This document shows, piece by piece, positions 39,834-47,462 of a stretch of DNA of 64,000 nucleotides. How positions within the stretch are numbered: the stretch's first letter is position 1; every line of letters starts with the position of its first letter. Origin of the DNA: DASZUK01 sp963844575. GTDB taxonomy: Bacteria > Actinomycetota > Acidimicrobiia > Acidimicrobiales > RAAP-2. The position numbers and the translations under genes are program-made. The stretch is from NCBI GenBank assembly GCA_963844575.1, contig CAWJOU010000005.1:124001-188000 (forward strand), written 5' to 3'. The notes beneath the pieces were generated by a model. The model was given only the letters and a program-made list of their open reading frames with translations, made no database searches and was not told the DNA's origin.

Positions 39834-40759
39834 GTTCCCGGTGTGGCCGGAGGGAGCGTGACGACCGGCCCGGTGCCGGTACGGGCACCGGCCCGGCGGC
39901 GGTGCCACGAGCTGGCGACGTCGACGACGACGTAGAGGACGAAGACGAGGGCGACGACGAAGAAGCTCACCGGCCAGCCCTGGTGCGACGGCGGCCAGTA
40001 GTAGCTGTCGTAGGCGAGGAGGACCCCGAGCCACGTCACCGCCAACCCGATCCCGGCGGCGACGACCGTCGCCAGGCCGAGCCGCCTCGTCAACCGCAAC
40101 GCGGTGGCCGCCGGCCCGATGAGCAGGGCGGTGCTCAGGATCGCCCCGACGACCACCGACGACATCGACACCGCGACCGCCAGCACGAGCAGGAAGCCGA
40201 CGCCGACCGTGCGGACCGGTACGCCGCGGGCCGCGGCCATGTCCGGGTCGAGCGAGCTCAGGAGCAGCGGCCGGTAGAGCACGACGATGCCGGCCAGCGA
40301 CACCGCGCTGAGGATGGCCAGCGCCGGAACGACGCCACTGCTGATCGTGAAGAGCGAGCCGAACAGCACGGTGACCGTCGCGCCGGTCGTGCTGCGGATG
40401 GTCGTGTCCCAGTACAAGAACAACGCGGTGAGGCCGAGCGCCGCGCCGAGGACGATGCCGGTCGCCACGTCCCGTCCCCGTGGCCGGCGCACGCCGAGCA
40501 GTTCCATCGTCGCCGCGCCGGCCAGGTCGACGACGACGAACCCGAGGAGCGGGCTGACCCCGGCCAGGAACGCTCCGGAGCCGCCGACCGTACCGATGTC
40601 CGAGAGCGCGTGACCGGCGAACGACTGGCCGCGGACGACCGTGAAGACGCCGACGACCGCCGAGACGACGGCCACCACCCCGCCGGCCTCGAGCGCCAGC
40701 TGCACCGGCCCGTTGCCGAAGAAGCCCGGCTCGAAGACCGCGGCCGCCCAAGCACTCAC
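39818..40759 (-). CDS. metal ABC transporter permease (first copy)
   Basis: 313 residues from GTG 40759, overlapping the ATPase stop as GTGA. ABC-3 family: VVSAVVGVFTVVRGQSFAGH, then LSDIGTVGGSGAFLAG, and SVVVGAILSTALLIGPAATA late in the protein. The C terminus is basic and extended (HRRRAGARTGTGP). It would form the membrane channel with the ATPase encoded just upstream. Confidence 0.85.
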   Translation of the reverse strand: MSAWAAAVFEPGFFGNGPVQLALEAGGVVAVVSAVVGVFTVVRGQSFAGHALSDIGTVGGSGAFLAGVSPLLGFVVVDLAGAATMELLGVRRPRGRDVATGIVLGAALGLTALFLYWDTTIRSTTGATVTVLFGSLFTISSGVVPALAILSAVSLAGIVVLYRPLLLSSLDPDMAAARGVPVRTVGVGFLLVLAVAVSMSSVVVGAILSTALLIGPAATALRLTRRLGLATVVAAGIGLAVTWLGVLLAYDSYYWPPSHQGWPVSFFVVALVFVLYVVVDVASSWHRRRAGARTGTGPVVTLPPATPGTCSPA

Positions 40760-41574
40760 CCGGGCCCACCCTCCTGAGGGGCCACCTCCGAGCCAGCGAC
40801 GACGAGCACCCGCCCGTCGACCCGCAGCACCGTGACCGGGTGGCCGTACAGCTCGGTGAGCACCTCGGTCCGGACGACCTCCTCCGTCGTACCGCTGGCC
40901 ACCCGGCCGCCGGCGACGTAGACGACCCGGTCCATCACCGGGAGGAGCGTGTTCATCTCGTGGGCCGAGATGACGACCGCGATGCCGTGCTCCCGCGTGA
41001 TCTTGGCCAGCAGGTCGACGACCTCTTGGGCGGCCCGGATGTCGAGGTTGGCCAGCGGCTCGTCCAGCAGGAGAAGCCGCGGCCGGCCGACGAGGGCATG
41101 GGCGATCAGGACCCGCTGCTGCTCCCCGCCGGACAGCTCGCCCATCCGGGCGTCGGCGAAGCCGAGCGCACCGACCGCGTCGAGCATCTCGTCCACCCGC
41201 TCCCGGCGACGGCGGGACGGCACCGGCACCCCGAACCGGTGGCCGTCGATGCCGAGACCGACGAGATCGCGCGGCCGGAGCGGGGCGTCCGCGTCGAAGA
41301 CGATCTTCTGCGGCACGTACCCGATCGACCGGTTCCGCCGGGACCGCGGCTCGCCGTCGATGCGGACCGTCCCCGCGCTCGGCGCCTGCAGGCCGAGCGC
41401 GACCCGGAAGATCGTGGTCTTGCCCGCGCCGTTCGACCCGATCATCCCCGTCAGCTCGCCCGCGCCGACCGCGAAGTGGACGTCGTGCAGGATCTCGCGG
41501 CCCGACAGCCGGACGGTCACCCCGTCGAACACCAGGACCTCGTCGCCCGCCAGAACCTCGTCGCCCGCGGTCAC
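40756..41574 (-). CDS. metal ABC transporter ATP-binding protein (ZnuC/MntB type)
   Basis: 272 residues from GTG 41574, overlapping the binding-protein stop as GTGA. Walker A is MIGSNGAGKTTIFRV, the Q-loop is in SIGYVPQKIVFDAD, the signature is MGELSGGEQQRVLIAHAL, Walker B is LLLLDEPLANLD and the H-loop is VVISAHEMN. The N terminus repeats AGDEVLAGDEVLVFDG, a small in-frame duplication. It energises Zn or Mn import with its partners. Confidence 0.9.
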   Translation of the reverse strand: MTAGDEVLAGDEVLVFDGVTVRLSGREILHDVHFAVGAGELTGMIGSNGAGKTTIFRVALGLQAPSAGTVRIDGEPRSRRNRSIGYVPQKIVFDADAPLRPRDLVGLGIDGHRFGVPVPSRRRRERVDEMLDAVGALGFADARMGELSGGEQQRVLIAHALVGRPRLLLLDEPLANLDIRAAQEVVDLLAKITREHGIAVVISAHEMNTLLPVMDRVVYVAGGRVASGTTEEVVRTEVLTELYGHPVTVLRVDGRVLVVAGSEVAPQEGGPG

Positions 41575-42533
41575 AGCTTCGGCGACGACGCGCCGTGGCC
41601 GAGCGCACCGGCCAGCGCCTTCACCTCGGCCACCATCCACGACTGGTAGTCGTAGCCGGGCGTCGGCATCGTCTCGTAGACGCCGACGACCGGGACGTGG
41701 TTCTCGTGCGCCAGCTGGAGCAACGAGTCGGTGAGCGAGTCCGTCACCTGTTCGTTGTACACGAACACCCGCACCTGGTGCCCGGTGAAGAGACTGTCCT
41801 GCAGGCTGACGTCCTGCGGCGACGGGTCGACGCCGTTCATGATGTCCGCCTGGAACGTGAACGGCGTCCGGTTGTCGAGGCCAGCCGCCTGCAGGAGGTA
41901 GTCGGCCACCGGCTCCGTCGTCGCCACCGGCGCGCCCCCGTCGGCGGCTTTCAGCGCGGCGATCGCCGTGGCCCACGGCTGCAGCGACGTGTCGAAGGCG
42001 GCCAGCCGGGACGCGAAGTACGCCCCGTGCGCCGGCTGCCGCGACGACAGCGCGGCGGCGATCGCCTTGGCCACCGCCGGCATCGTCGTCGGCTGGTACC
42101 AGAGGTGCGGGTTCGGCGTCGACGCCGGTAGGTGCAGCAGCGTCTGCACGTCGATCACCTTGCGCTGTGCATCCGGCGCGGCCTGTTCGATCTTGTCCAT
42201 GAAGTCGTCGTACCCAAGGCCGTTCTGGACGACAAGCTGTGCGCCGGCGACCTCGGCCGCCACCTTCGGGCTCGACTCGAACGAGTGCGGGTCCGTGTTC
42301 GGGTTGCTCATGACCGCGGTGACCGTGACGTACGGCCCGCCGATCTGGCTGATGACGTTGGCGTACTCGTTCTCCGCGCCGACCGCCACGACCCGGCCCC
42401 CGGTCGTCGCCGCTCCGGCCACGCCGGTCGAACCGGCCAAGGCGGCGAGGCCGGACAGCGTCAGGGCGCCGGCGCCGGCCAGCGCCGCCCCGAGCACGAC
42501 GGCCCGAACCACCCCACGGCTGTGTCCCTTCAT
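41571..42533 (-). CDS. zinc/manganese ABC transporter substrate-binding protein
   Basis: 320 residues with a signal peptide (VVRAVVLGAALAGAGALTLS to VAGAATTG). Cluster A-I metal ligands: NPNTDPHSFESSPK (His), NPHLWYQ (His), a Glu in VATTEPVADYLLQAAG and a C-terminal DYQSW region. The long acidic/His loop of many ZnuA proteins is absent, so Zn and Mn cannot be separated by sequence. Start ATG 42533 has no Shine-Dalgarno and lies only 7 bases from a Fur/Zur-like box. Confidence 0.85.
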   Translation of the reverse strand: MKGHSRGVVRAVVLGAALAGAGALTLSGLAALAGSTGVAGAATTGGRVVAVGAENEYANVISQIGGPYVTVTAVMSNPNTDPHSFESSPKVAAEVAGAQLVVQNGLGYDDFMDKIEQAAPDAQRKVIDVQTLLHLPASTPNPHLWYQPTTMPAVAKAIAAALSSRQPAHGAYFASRLAAFDTSLQPWATAIAALKAADGGAPVATTEPVADYLLQAAGLDNRTPFTFQADIMNGVDPSPQDVSLQDSLFTGHQVRVFVYNEQVTDSLTDSLLQLAHENHVPVVGVYETMPTPGYDYQSWMVAEVKALAGALGHGASSPKL

Positions 42534-42540
42534 GAACGAA

Positions 42541-42558
42541 AATGATAATCACTCTCAT
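42541..42558 (-). promoter_or_regulatory. Zur/Fur-family box at the metal transporter start
   Basis: AATGATAATCACTCTCAT resembles Fur-family operators (core TGATAATCA, an imperfect inverted repeat). It is unusually A+T-rich for this DNA and lies just before the ATG of the binding-protein gene. Zinc-dependent repression by Zur is the natural reading; a Mn or Fe regulator is possible. Confidence 0.6.
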
Positions 42559-42680
42559 AACCGTCGTCCAGTGGTCCCCTCCGAGGGGGGGGGTCGACGA
42601 GCCGGAACGGCGGGCAGCGACGGCGGGCGGGTGACCGCGTCGACGCGTCCTCTGCTAGTAGCACCGTGACCAACCGCGGA

Positions 42681-42747
42681 TGACTTTCATCGCGTCGCCA
42701 GGGCCATCGACGTCGATCTCGCTACCAAGTCCCGGTCCACCTGGCTA
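42681..42747. repeat. left direct repeat of the remnant element
   Basis: 67 bases beginning TGACTTTCATCGCGTCGCC and ending CCGGTCCACCTGGCTA. It differs from the right copy at five positions. Confidence 0.75.
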
Positions 42748-42806
42748 TTCGGCCGATCGAGGCTTAGACGTACACATCTCCTGCATACGTGCATACAGTG
42801 TTGGCC

Positions 42807-42950
42807 ATGGGCGGCACGCTTCTTCCCGACCTCAACGAGCAGACGGTTCGCGAGTACCAGGACAACACCCTGGCCCCTCGCACAGACCGGCCTAGTCACG
42901 CGCCTGCCCCTCAGCCCAGCGACAGCCGGGACAGCCGGGAGCCTCGTTAG
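42807..42950 (+). pseudogene. N-terminal fragment of a tyrosine-recombinase-like integrase
   Basis: ATG 42807 opens a 47-residue frame with TVREYQDNTLAPRTDRPSH. The NTLAPRT-type segment is typical of the N-terminal core-binding domain of tyrosine recombinases (...NTLAP.T.RAY). The frame then becomes Pro/Ser-rich and stops at 42950, with no catalytic domain. Just upstream, TGCATACGTGCATA contains a short repeat that could be an arm-type site. I read this as a truncated integrase gene. Confidence 0.45.
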
Positions 42951-42953
42951 TTA

Positions 42954-43463
42954 CTAGGGCACCGGCACGTAGGTGCTGGCAGCCCAACTCCACGGCTTCT
43001 TCGTCCGAAAGATCTTCTTGGGGACGTTCACCAGGAAGTCCACCCGGACGCCGACCATCCCCTTCTCGGGGGTGATCGGAATGAGTTGGGTGTGAGTCGT
43101 CGTCTCCCCGCCGTCGATAGCTGCCCCATTCGGGAACGGGTGGCGGGCTCCATAGGCGAAGCCCGGCGCCAAGACCCCCGTGTCCTCGAAGAGGGGCACC
43201 ACTTCCACCTTGGTGTTCGGCTCCAGGGGCGGCAAGGTGACGGCCAGGACCCCAACCGCCGAGATGGACGCCTTGACCTGCAGGACGAACGAGCCATCGG
43301 TAGAGCCCTGGATGGGGTGGGCCGTGGCCTCCACGGTGACGGTGCCCTTGCGGCCGTAGAACCCCGCGACGAAGGCACCGCCGACGAGCACGGCACCGCC
43401 AGCGGCCGACCCCAGCGCCCCGGCAATCCCCCACCCATCGGTTCCAACGAGCACGGGGGCCAC
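42954..43463 (-). CDS. unrecognised membrane-anchored protein inside the remnant element
   Basis: 169 residues. A hydrophobic Gly/Ala-rich N terminus (GIAGALGSAAGGAVLVGGAF) suggests one membrane helix. The remainder looks like a beta-rich outside domain (TVTVEATAHPIQG; VLAVTLPPLEPNTKVEVVPL), with KKIFRTKKPWSWAAS near the end. No family is recognised. It lies 3 bases from the end of the integrase fragment on the opposite strand and between the two direct repeats, so it may be the cargo of the element. Composition is somewhat less GC-extreme than neighbouring genes. Confidence 0.55.
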   Translation of the reverse strand: MAPVLVGTDGWGIAGALGSAAGGAVLVGGAFVAGFYGRKGTVTVEATAHPIQGSTDGSFVLQVKASISAVGVLAVTLPPLEPNTKVEVVPLFEDTGVLAPGFAYGARHPFPNGAAIDGGETTTHTQLIPITPEKGMVGVRVDFLVNVPKKIFRTKKPWSWAASTYVPVP

Positions 43464-43538
43464 GGTAGGGACTGTTTGGTTGCAGATGGTGGACTACAAC
43501 CGGACGACAACCAGGCCCTTGACCCCACACGCCCTGGG

Positions 43539-43605
43539 TGACCTTCATCGCTTCGCCGGGGCCACCGACGTCGATCTCGCTACCAAGTCCCGGTCTACCT
43601 GGCTA
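43539..43605. repeat. right direct repeat of the remnant element
   Basis: 67 bases beginning TGACCTTCATCGCTTCGCC and ending CCGGTCTACCTGGCTA, 858 bases from the left copy. It lies at the start of a 374-base stretch without a gene (43464-43837) that also holds the two inverted repeats listed next. Confidence 0.75.
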
Positions 43606-43664
43606 ACCCTCCGGGCCCCCTGATCCGTTTCGTGGCCGCACGGCGAGGGTGGCGGAGCACTCTT

Positions 43665-43724
43665 GGTTGCGCCGGGCCGGGGACACAGGAGGGGGAAGCT
43701 GGTCCGTCCCGGCCCGGCGCAACC
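43665..43724. terminator. long GC-rich hairpin
   Basis: GGTTGCGCCGGGCCGGGGAC (43665-43684) pairs with GTCCCGGCCCGGCGCAACC (43706-43724) with one bulged base and a 21-base loop. It lies downstream of the IclR gene as read on the minus strand but lacks a U-tract. It may be a terminator or an end structure of the neighbouring element. Confidence 0.45.
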
Positions 43725-43740
43725 GCAAGCGTCCCTTGTA

Positions 43741-43781
43741 CTCTAAATCAATATTTACGAGTGATCAAGTCATATTTAGAG
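43741..43781. repeat. A+T-rich inverted repeat
   Basis: CTCTAAAT (43741-43748) and ATTTAGAG (43774-43781) flank a 25-base A+T-rich spacer. This is the most A+T-rich patch in the area and may mark transferred DNA or a promoter. Confidence 0.4.
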
Positions 43782-43837
43782 ATATCGAGAACTTCCCGGT
43801 CGGAGGGTCGCGGTCAGTCGGGTGCGGGCGCCGGCGA

Positions 43838-44686
43838 TCAGGCCGGCGGGGAGATCTGGTCCAGCTCCTCTTCGATCCGCGCCGCCCGCCCGAGCGCGGC
43901 GCGGACGATCCCGTCGATGCGGCCCCCGTCCAGCCGGGAAGCCGGGACGGAGACACCGATGGCGGCCAGCACGTGCCCGGACCGGTCGGCGACGGGCACC
44001 GCGACAGCCGAGAGCCCGACCGCGCTCTCCTCGAAGGACGTGGCGAAACCGGTGGCCCGGACGGTCGCCAACTCTTCGAGGAGCGTCGGTCGCGACGTGA
44101 TCGAGCGCTCGGTCAGCCCGGCCAGTCGCGGCGTCGGGTAGAGGCGGAGGAGCTCCGCGTCGGTCAGGCTCGACAGCATGATCTTGCCGACCGAGCTGAC
44201 ATGGGCCGGCAGCACCTCGCCCGTCCGCGACCCGACCCGGATGAGCTCGGGGCCCTCGACCGAGTCGATGAACCGGACGAAAACCCCCTCGGCGACGGCC
44301 AGGCTCACCGTCTCCCGGGTCTCCGCGGCCAAGGCGACGAGATGCGGCCGGCCGATCCGCCGGACGTCCACCCGTCGGAGCGACGCCAACGCGACGGCGA
44401 GCAGCGCCGGGCCGGCGCCGTAGCGACGGCTGGACGGGTCCTGGGTGACGAAGCCGTGCGACTGCAGCGTGCTCAAGAGGCGGTGGGCCGTCGACGGGGC
44501 GACGCCCAGCAGCTCGGCCCCTTCCTTCACCGCCAACGACGCGTGGTCCCGGAGGGCGCCGAGGAGCGTCAGCGCGTTATCGACGGAGCTGACCGCGTAC
44601 GTCCGGCCCCGCGTGGCCGGCCCGTCGGCCGCCGGCCCGGCAGTGTCCGGCCGGTCAGAGGCCGGTTCAGCCTTGACGCTCGACAC
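43838..44686 (-). CDS. IclR-family transcriptional regulator
   Basis: 282 residues from GTG 44686, chosen because GGAGGGAGG lies at good spacing (a GTG 6 bases earlier overlaps it). The winged helix reads VDNALTLLGALRDHASLAVK, then LLGVAPSTAHRLLSTLQSHG. The C-terminal ligand domain includes LPAHVSSVGKIMLSSLTDAE and VAVPVADRSGHVLAAIGVSV. IclR proteins usually control nearby catabolic or transport genes; none is obvious here. The spacer to the divergent MarR gene holds two TTCTGTC repeats near 44750 and 44780 that may be operator half-sites. Confidence 0.85.
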   Translation of the reverse strand: MSSVKAEPASDRPDTAGPAADGPATRGRTYAVSSVDNALTLLGALRDHASLAVKEGAELLGVAPSTAHRLLSTLQSHGFVTQDPSSRRYGAGPALLAVALASLRRVDVRRIGRPHLVALAAETRETVSLAVAEGVFVRFIDSVEGPELIRVGSRTGEVLPAHVSSVGKIMLSSLTDAELLRLYPTPRLAGLTERSITSRPTLLEELATVRATGFATSFEESAVGLSAVAVPVADRSGHVLAAIGVSVPASRLDGGRIDGIVRAALGRAARIEEELDQISPPA

Positions 44687-44871
44687 GGTCACCTCCCTCC
44701 CCTGACCGCGTGCCCGGATCGACCAAAGATCATCGACCCGGCGCTCGTTTTCTGTCTACCACAACACCCGAAGACTGTCTTCTGTCCTGCGGAACGGAAC
44801 GCGCCACCGGCGACCCACCCGCCGCCGGCCCGGGCGCACGGACGGGGCATTTGATTCGATATTCTAACTAT

Positions 44872-45393
44872 ATGACCCTTGACGAAACGTTGGCCGCGGT
44901 CGCCCCGGGCCGGGCCAGCTCGGCCCGAACCGATCGGGTGCTCGGTCGATCGGCCGTCGGTGATCGGCCGGCCGGCCGCGCCCTCGCCTGGCTGGCCCGG
45001 CAGGTCGAGCTCGGCGCCGGCGACGCCGACCTCTCCCTCCCGCAGTACCGCGTGCTCGGCCTGCTCGACCCCGGACCCGCGATCTCGTCCGCCCTCGCCG
45101 ACCGGCTCGCCGTCCGGCGGCCGAGCGTCACCGCCGTCGTCGACGGCCTCGTCGCCCGTGGCCTCGTCGACCGGCGGCACGCTGATGACGACCGCCGGCA
45201 GGTCTCGCACACGCTCACCGCCGACGGGCGGCGGGCGCTCGCCGCGGCTGACGAAGCCGTCGACCGGCGACTCGACGCGGTCGGCGGCTGCCTGCCGAAG
45301 CCGGACCTCGCCCGCAAGGCCGTCGACGACGTCGTCCGCTGGCACGACGCGCTGCTCGCCCGACTGGACCTCGGTCCGCTCCCCTGCCGGTGA
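44872..45393 (+). CDS. MarR-family regulator of the ABC exporter operon
   Basis: 173 residues from ATG 44872. DLSLPQYRVLGLLDPGPAIS leads into the winged helix ALADRLAVRRPSVTAVVDGL and the wing LVDRRHADDDRRQVSHTLTA. Immediately upstream is an A+T-rich stretch (TATTCTAACTATATG) without Shine-Dalgarno, suggesting a leaderless transcript with the operator over the promoter. Its stop overlaps the first ABC exporter gene as GTGA, so it most likely represses its own operon and responds to an exporter substrate. Confidence 0.85.
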   Translation: MTLDETLAAVAPGRASSARTDRVLGRSAVGDRPAGRALAWLARQVELGAGDADLSLPQYRVLGLLDPGPAISSALADRLAVRRPSVTAVVDGLVARGLVDRRHADDDRRQVSHTLTADGRRALAAADEAVDRRLDAVGGCLPKPDLARKAVDDVVRWHDALLARLDLGPLPCR

Positions 45394-47462
45394 GCCGGCG
45401 TCTGACCGCTAGGCCGACGCCGGCGGCGGCGGATGGCGCGTCCCCGTTCGTACCGGTCGCGGTGACCTCCCGCTACCGCCCACCGAAGGCCACCATCGAC
45501 CCCGATCGTTCGAAGTCGTGGCTCAAGCGCGCCCTGCCGATCATGAAGGCACACCGAGGGACGTTCATCACCGCCCTCGTCCTGTCGTTCGTCGGCCTCG
45601 TGCTGCAGGTCCTGATCCCGGACCTGCTGACAAAGGCCATCACCAACTCCCTCCAGGACCGGACGGTGCCGCTGCACTTCTACGTGTGGTGGGTGGTCGG
45701 CCTGGGCGTCGGCGGCGCGGTGGCCGGCTACGTGTCGCGGCTGTTCCTGTTCAAGACCGCCTACGCGTTCGAGTTCGATCTCCGCAACATCATCTACGAG
45801 CACCTGACGACGATGTCGTTCCCGTTCTACGACCGCGTCCAGTCCGGTCAGCTCATCTCCCGGGCCAACTCCGACATCCGGTCGGTCCAGATGTACATGA
45901 CGTTTGCCCCGATGATCCTCGTCCAGTGCGGCATCGGCGTCGTCGCCTTCGGCTTCATGCTCTCCATCGACGTGCCCCTGGCCTTCGTGGCCATGGCCAC
46001 CATGCCGTTCGTGTACCTCGTCGGCGTCAAGATGCGGAAGTCCATGTTCCCGGTCTCCTGGATCATCCAGGCTCGGCTGGCCGACGTCGCCACCATCGTC
46101 GACGAGAACGTGAACGGCGTCCGGGTGGTCAAGTCGTTCGCGGCCGAGCAGGACCAGCTGGAGACCCTCGCCACCGCGGCCGACAAGGTCGAGTGGGGCT
46201 ACGTCAAGGACACCGACCTGCGCGCTCAGTGGACGCCGGCCTTGCAGAACCTGCCGCAGGTCGGCCTGGCCCTCGTCCTCCTCTTCGGCGGCTACATGGT
46301 CATCCACGGCCACCTCGGCGTCGGCACCATCCTCGCCTTCAACGCCTACCTCTTGATGCTCCAGGCACCGTTCATGATGCTCGGCATGATCATCATGATG
46401 GGCCAGCGCGCCGCCGCGTCGGCCGAGCGCATCTACGAGATCCTCGACGAGCAGCCGACCATCGTCGACCGGCCCGGCGCGGTCGACCTCGTCGGTGGCG
46501 GCGGCGACGTCCGCTTCGACGACGTCACGTTCGCCTACGCCGGCGACCGCGGTCGGGTCGCTGGTGACGGCGGTGGGGCGGGCGGTGACGGGGTGGCCGG
46601 GAACGGCGCGTCCGGTAACGGGGCGTCCGGGGACCGGATGGCGGGTGGTGGCGGCAACGTCCTCGACCATCTCGACCTGCACCTGCGACCCGGTGAGACG
46701 GTCGCCCTCGTCGGGCGGACCGGCGCCGGCAAGTCGACGGTGGCCCGCCTGCTCACCCGGTTCTACGACGTCACCGACGGTGCCGTCCGCATCGACGGGC
46801 ACGACGTCCGCGACGTCACGCTGGCCAGCCTGCGGGCGCAGGTCGGCGTCGTCCTCGACGAGCCGTTCCTCTTCTCTGCGTCCGTGCGCGACAACATCGC
46901 CTACGGCCGCCCGACGGCCGCCGACGACGAGATCGTCGCCGCCGCGGTGGCGGCCGGAGCCGACGAGTTCATCGACGCGTTGGCCGACGGCTACGACACC
47001 GTCGTCGGTGAACGCGGCTACACCCTCTCCGGCGGTCAGCGCCAGCGCATCGCCATCGCCCGCACGCTGCTCGTCAATCCGCCGGTCCTCGTCCTCGACG
47101 ACGCGACCAGCGCTATCGACGTCCAGATCGAGCAGCGGATCCACGGCGCGCTGCGCCGGCTCATGGAGGGCCGGACGACGCTGGTGATCGCCCACCGCCT
47201 GTCGACGATCAGCCTCGCCGACCGCGTCGTCCTGCTCGAAGGCGGCCGCGTCGTCGCCGACGGTACCCACGCCGAGCTGCTGGCGACGACGCCGCTCTAC
47301 GCGGCGGTGCTCGCCCAGGCCGACGACGCCGAACGGGCCGGCGAGCTCGACGGAGCAGTCGAGCTCAACGGGGCCCGCGGGCTCAACGGGCCTGGGCTCG
47401 TCGACCCTGGGCGGGGCGGCCCTGGGCTCGTCGACCCCAGGCGGGTCGAGGGGGACGGCTGA
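45390..47462 (+). CDS. ABC exporter half-transporter, degenerate-site subunit
   Basis: 690 residues: N-terminal six-helix membrane domain, then the ATPase. Walker A GRTGAGKSTVARLL, signature YTLSGGQRQRIAIAR, Walker B LVLDDATSAID, H-loop VIAHRLST. Walker B ends in Asp-Asp instead of Asp-Glu, so the catalytic Glu is missing, as in the degenerate half of heterodimeric exporters. Between the A-loop (VTFAYAG) and Walker A there is an unusual insert of about 35 Gly/Asp/Asn/Ala residues (GNGASGNGASGD). The C terminus is a Gly/Leu/Asp-rich tail. It shares one base with the next gene. Confidence 0.9.
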   Translation: MSRRLTARPTPAAADGASPFVPVAVTSRYRPPKATIDPDRSKSWLKRALPIMKAHRGTFITALVLSFVGLVLQVLIPDLLTKAITNSLQDRTVPLHFYVWWVVGLGVGGAVAGYVSRLFLFKTAYAFEFDLRNIIYEHLTTMSFPFYDRVQSGQLISRANSDIRSVQMYMTFAPMILVQCGIGVVAFGFMLSIDVPLAFVAMATMPFVYLVGVKMRKSMFPVSWIIQARLADVATIVDENVNGVRVVKSFAAEQDQLETLATAADKVEWGYVKDTDLRAQWTPALQNLPQVGLALVLLFGGYMVIHGHLGVGTILAFNAYLLMLQAPFMMLGMIIMMGQRAAASAERIYEILDEQPTIVDRPGAVDLVGGGGDVRFDDVTFAYAGDRGRVAGDGGGAGGDGVAGNGASGNGASGDRMAGGGGNVLDHLDLHLRPGETVALVGRTGAGKSTVARLLTRFYDVTDGAVRIDGHDVRDVTLASLRAQVGVVLDEPFLFSASVRDNIAYGRPTAADDEIVAAAVAAGADEFIDALADGYDTVVGERGYTLSGGQRQRIAIARTLLVNPPVLVLDDATSAIDVQIEQRIHGALRRLMEGRTTLVIAHRLSTISLADRVVLLEGGRVVADGTHAELLATTPLYAAVLAQADDAERAGELDGAVELNGARGLNGPGLVDPGRGGPGLVDPRRVEGDG

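Larger units (their letters stand above)
42681..43605. mobile_element. small remnant element between 67-bp direct repeats
   Basis: The repeats at 42681-42747 and 43539-43605 are 62/67 identical and share a 30-base identical core. They enclose an integrase N-terminal fragment and one other gene. The layout looks like a decayed integrative element with att-like ends. There are no terminal inverted repeats and no complete recombinase, so it cannot move on its own. Confidence 0.45.

Noticed and set aside
42892..43548. Longer minus-strand frame overlapping the element's unknown gene
   Set aside because: Arg/Gly/His-rich translation without features; the 169-residue frame has a membrane helix and protein-like composition.
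43649..44854. 401-codon plus-strand frame opposite the IclR gene
   Set aside because: The minus-strand frame has full IclR motifs and a ribosome site; this one is Arg/Asp-rich shadow.
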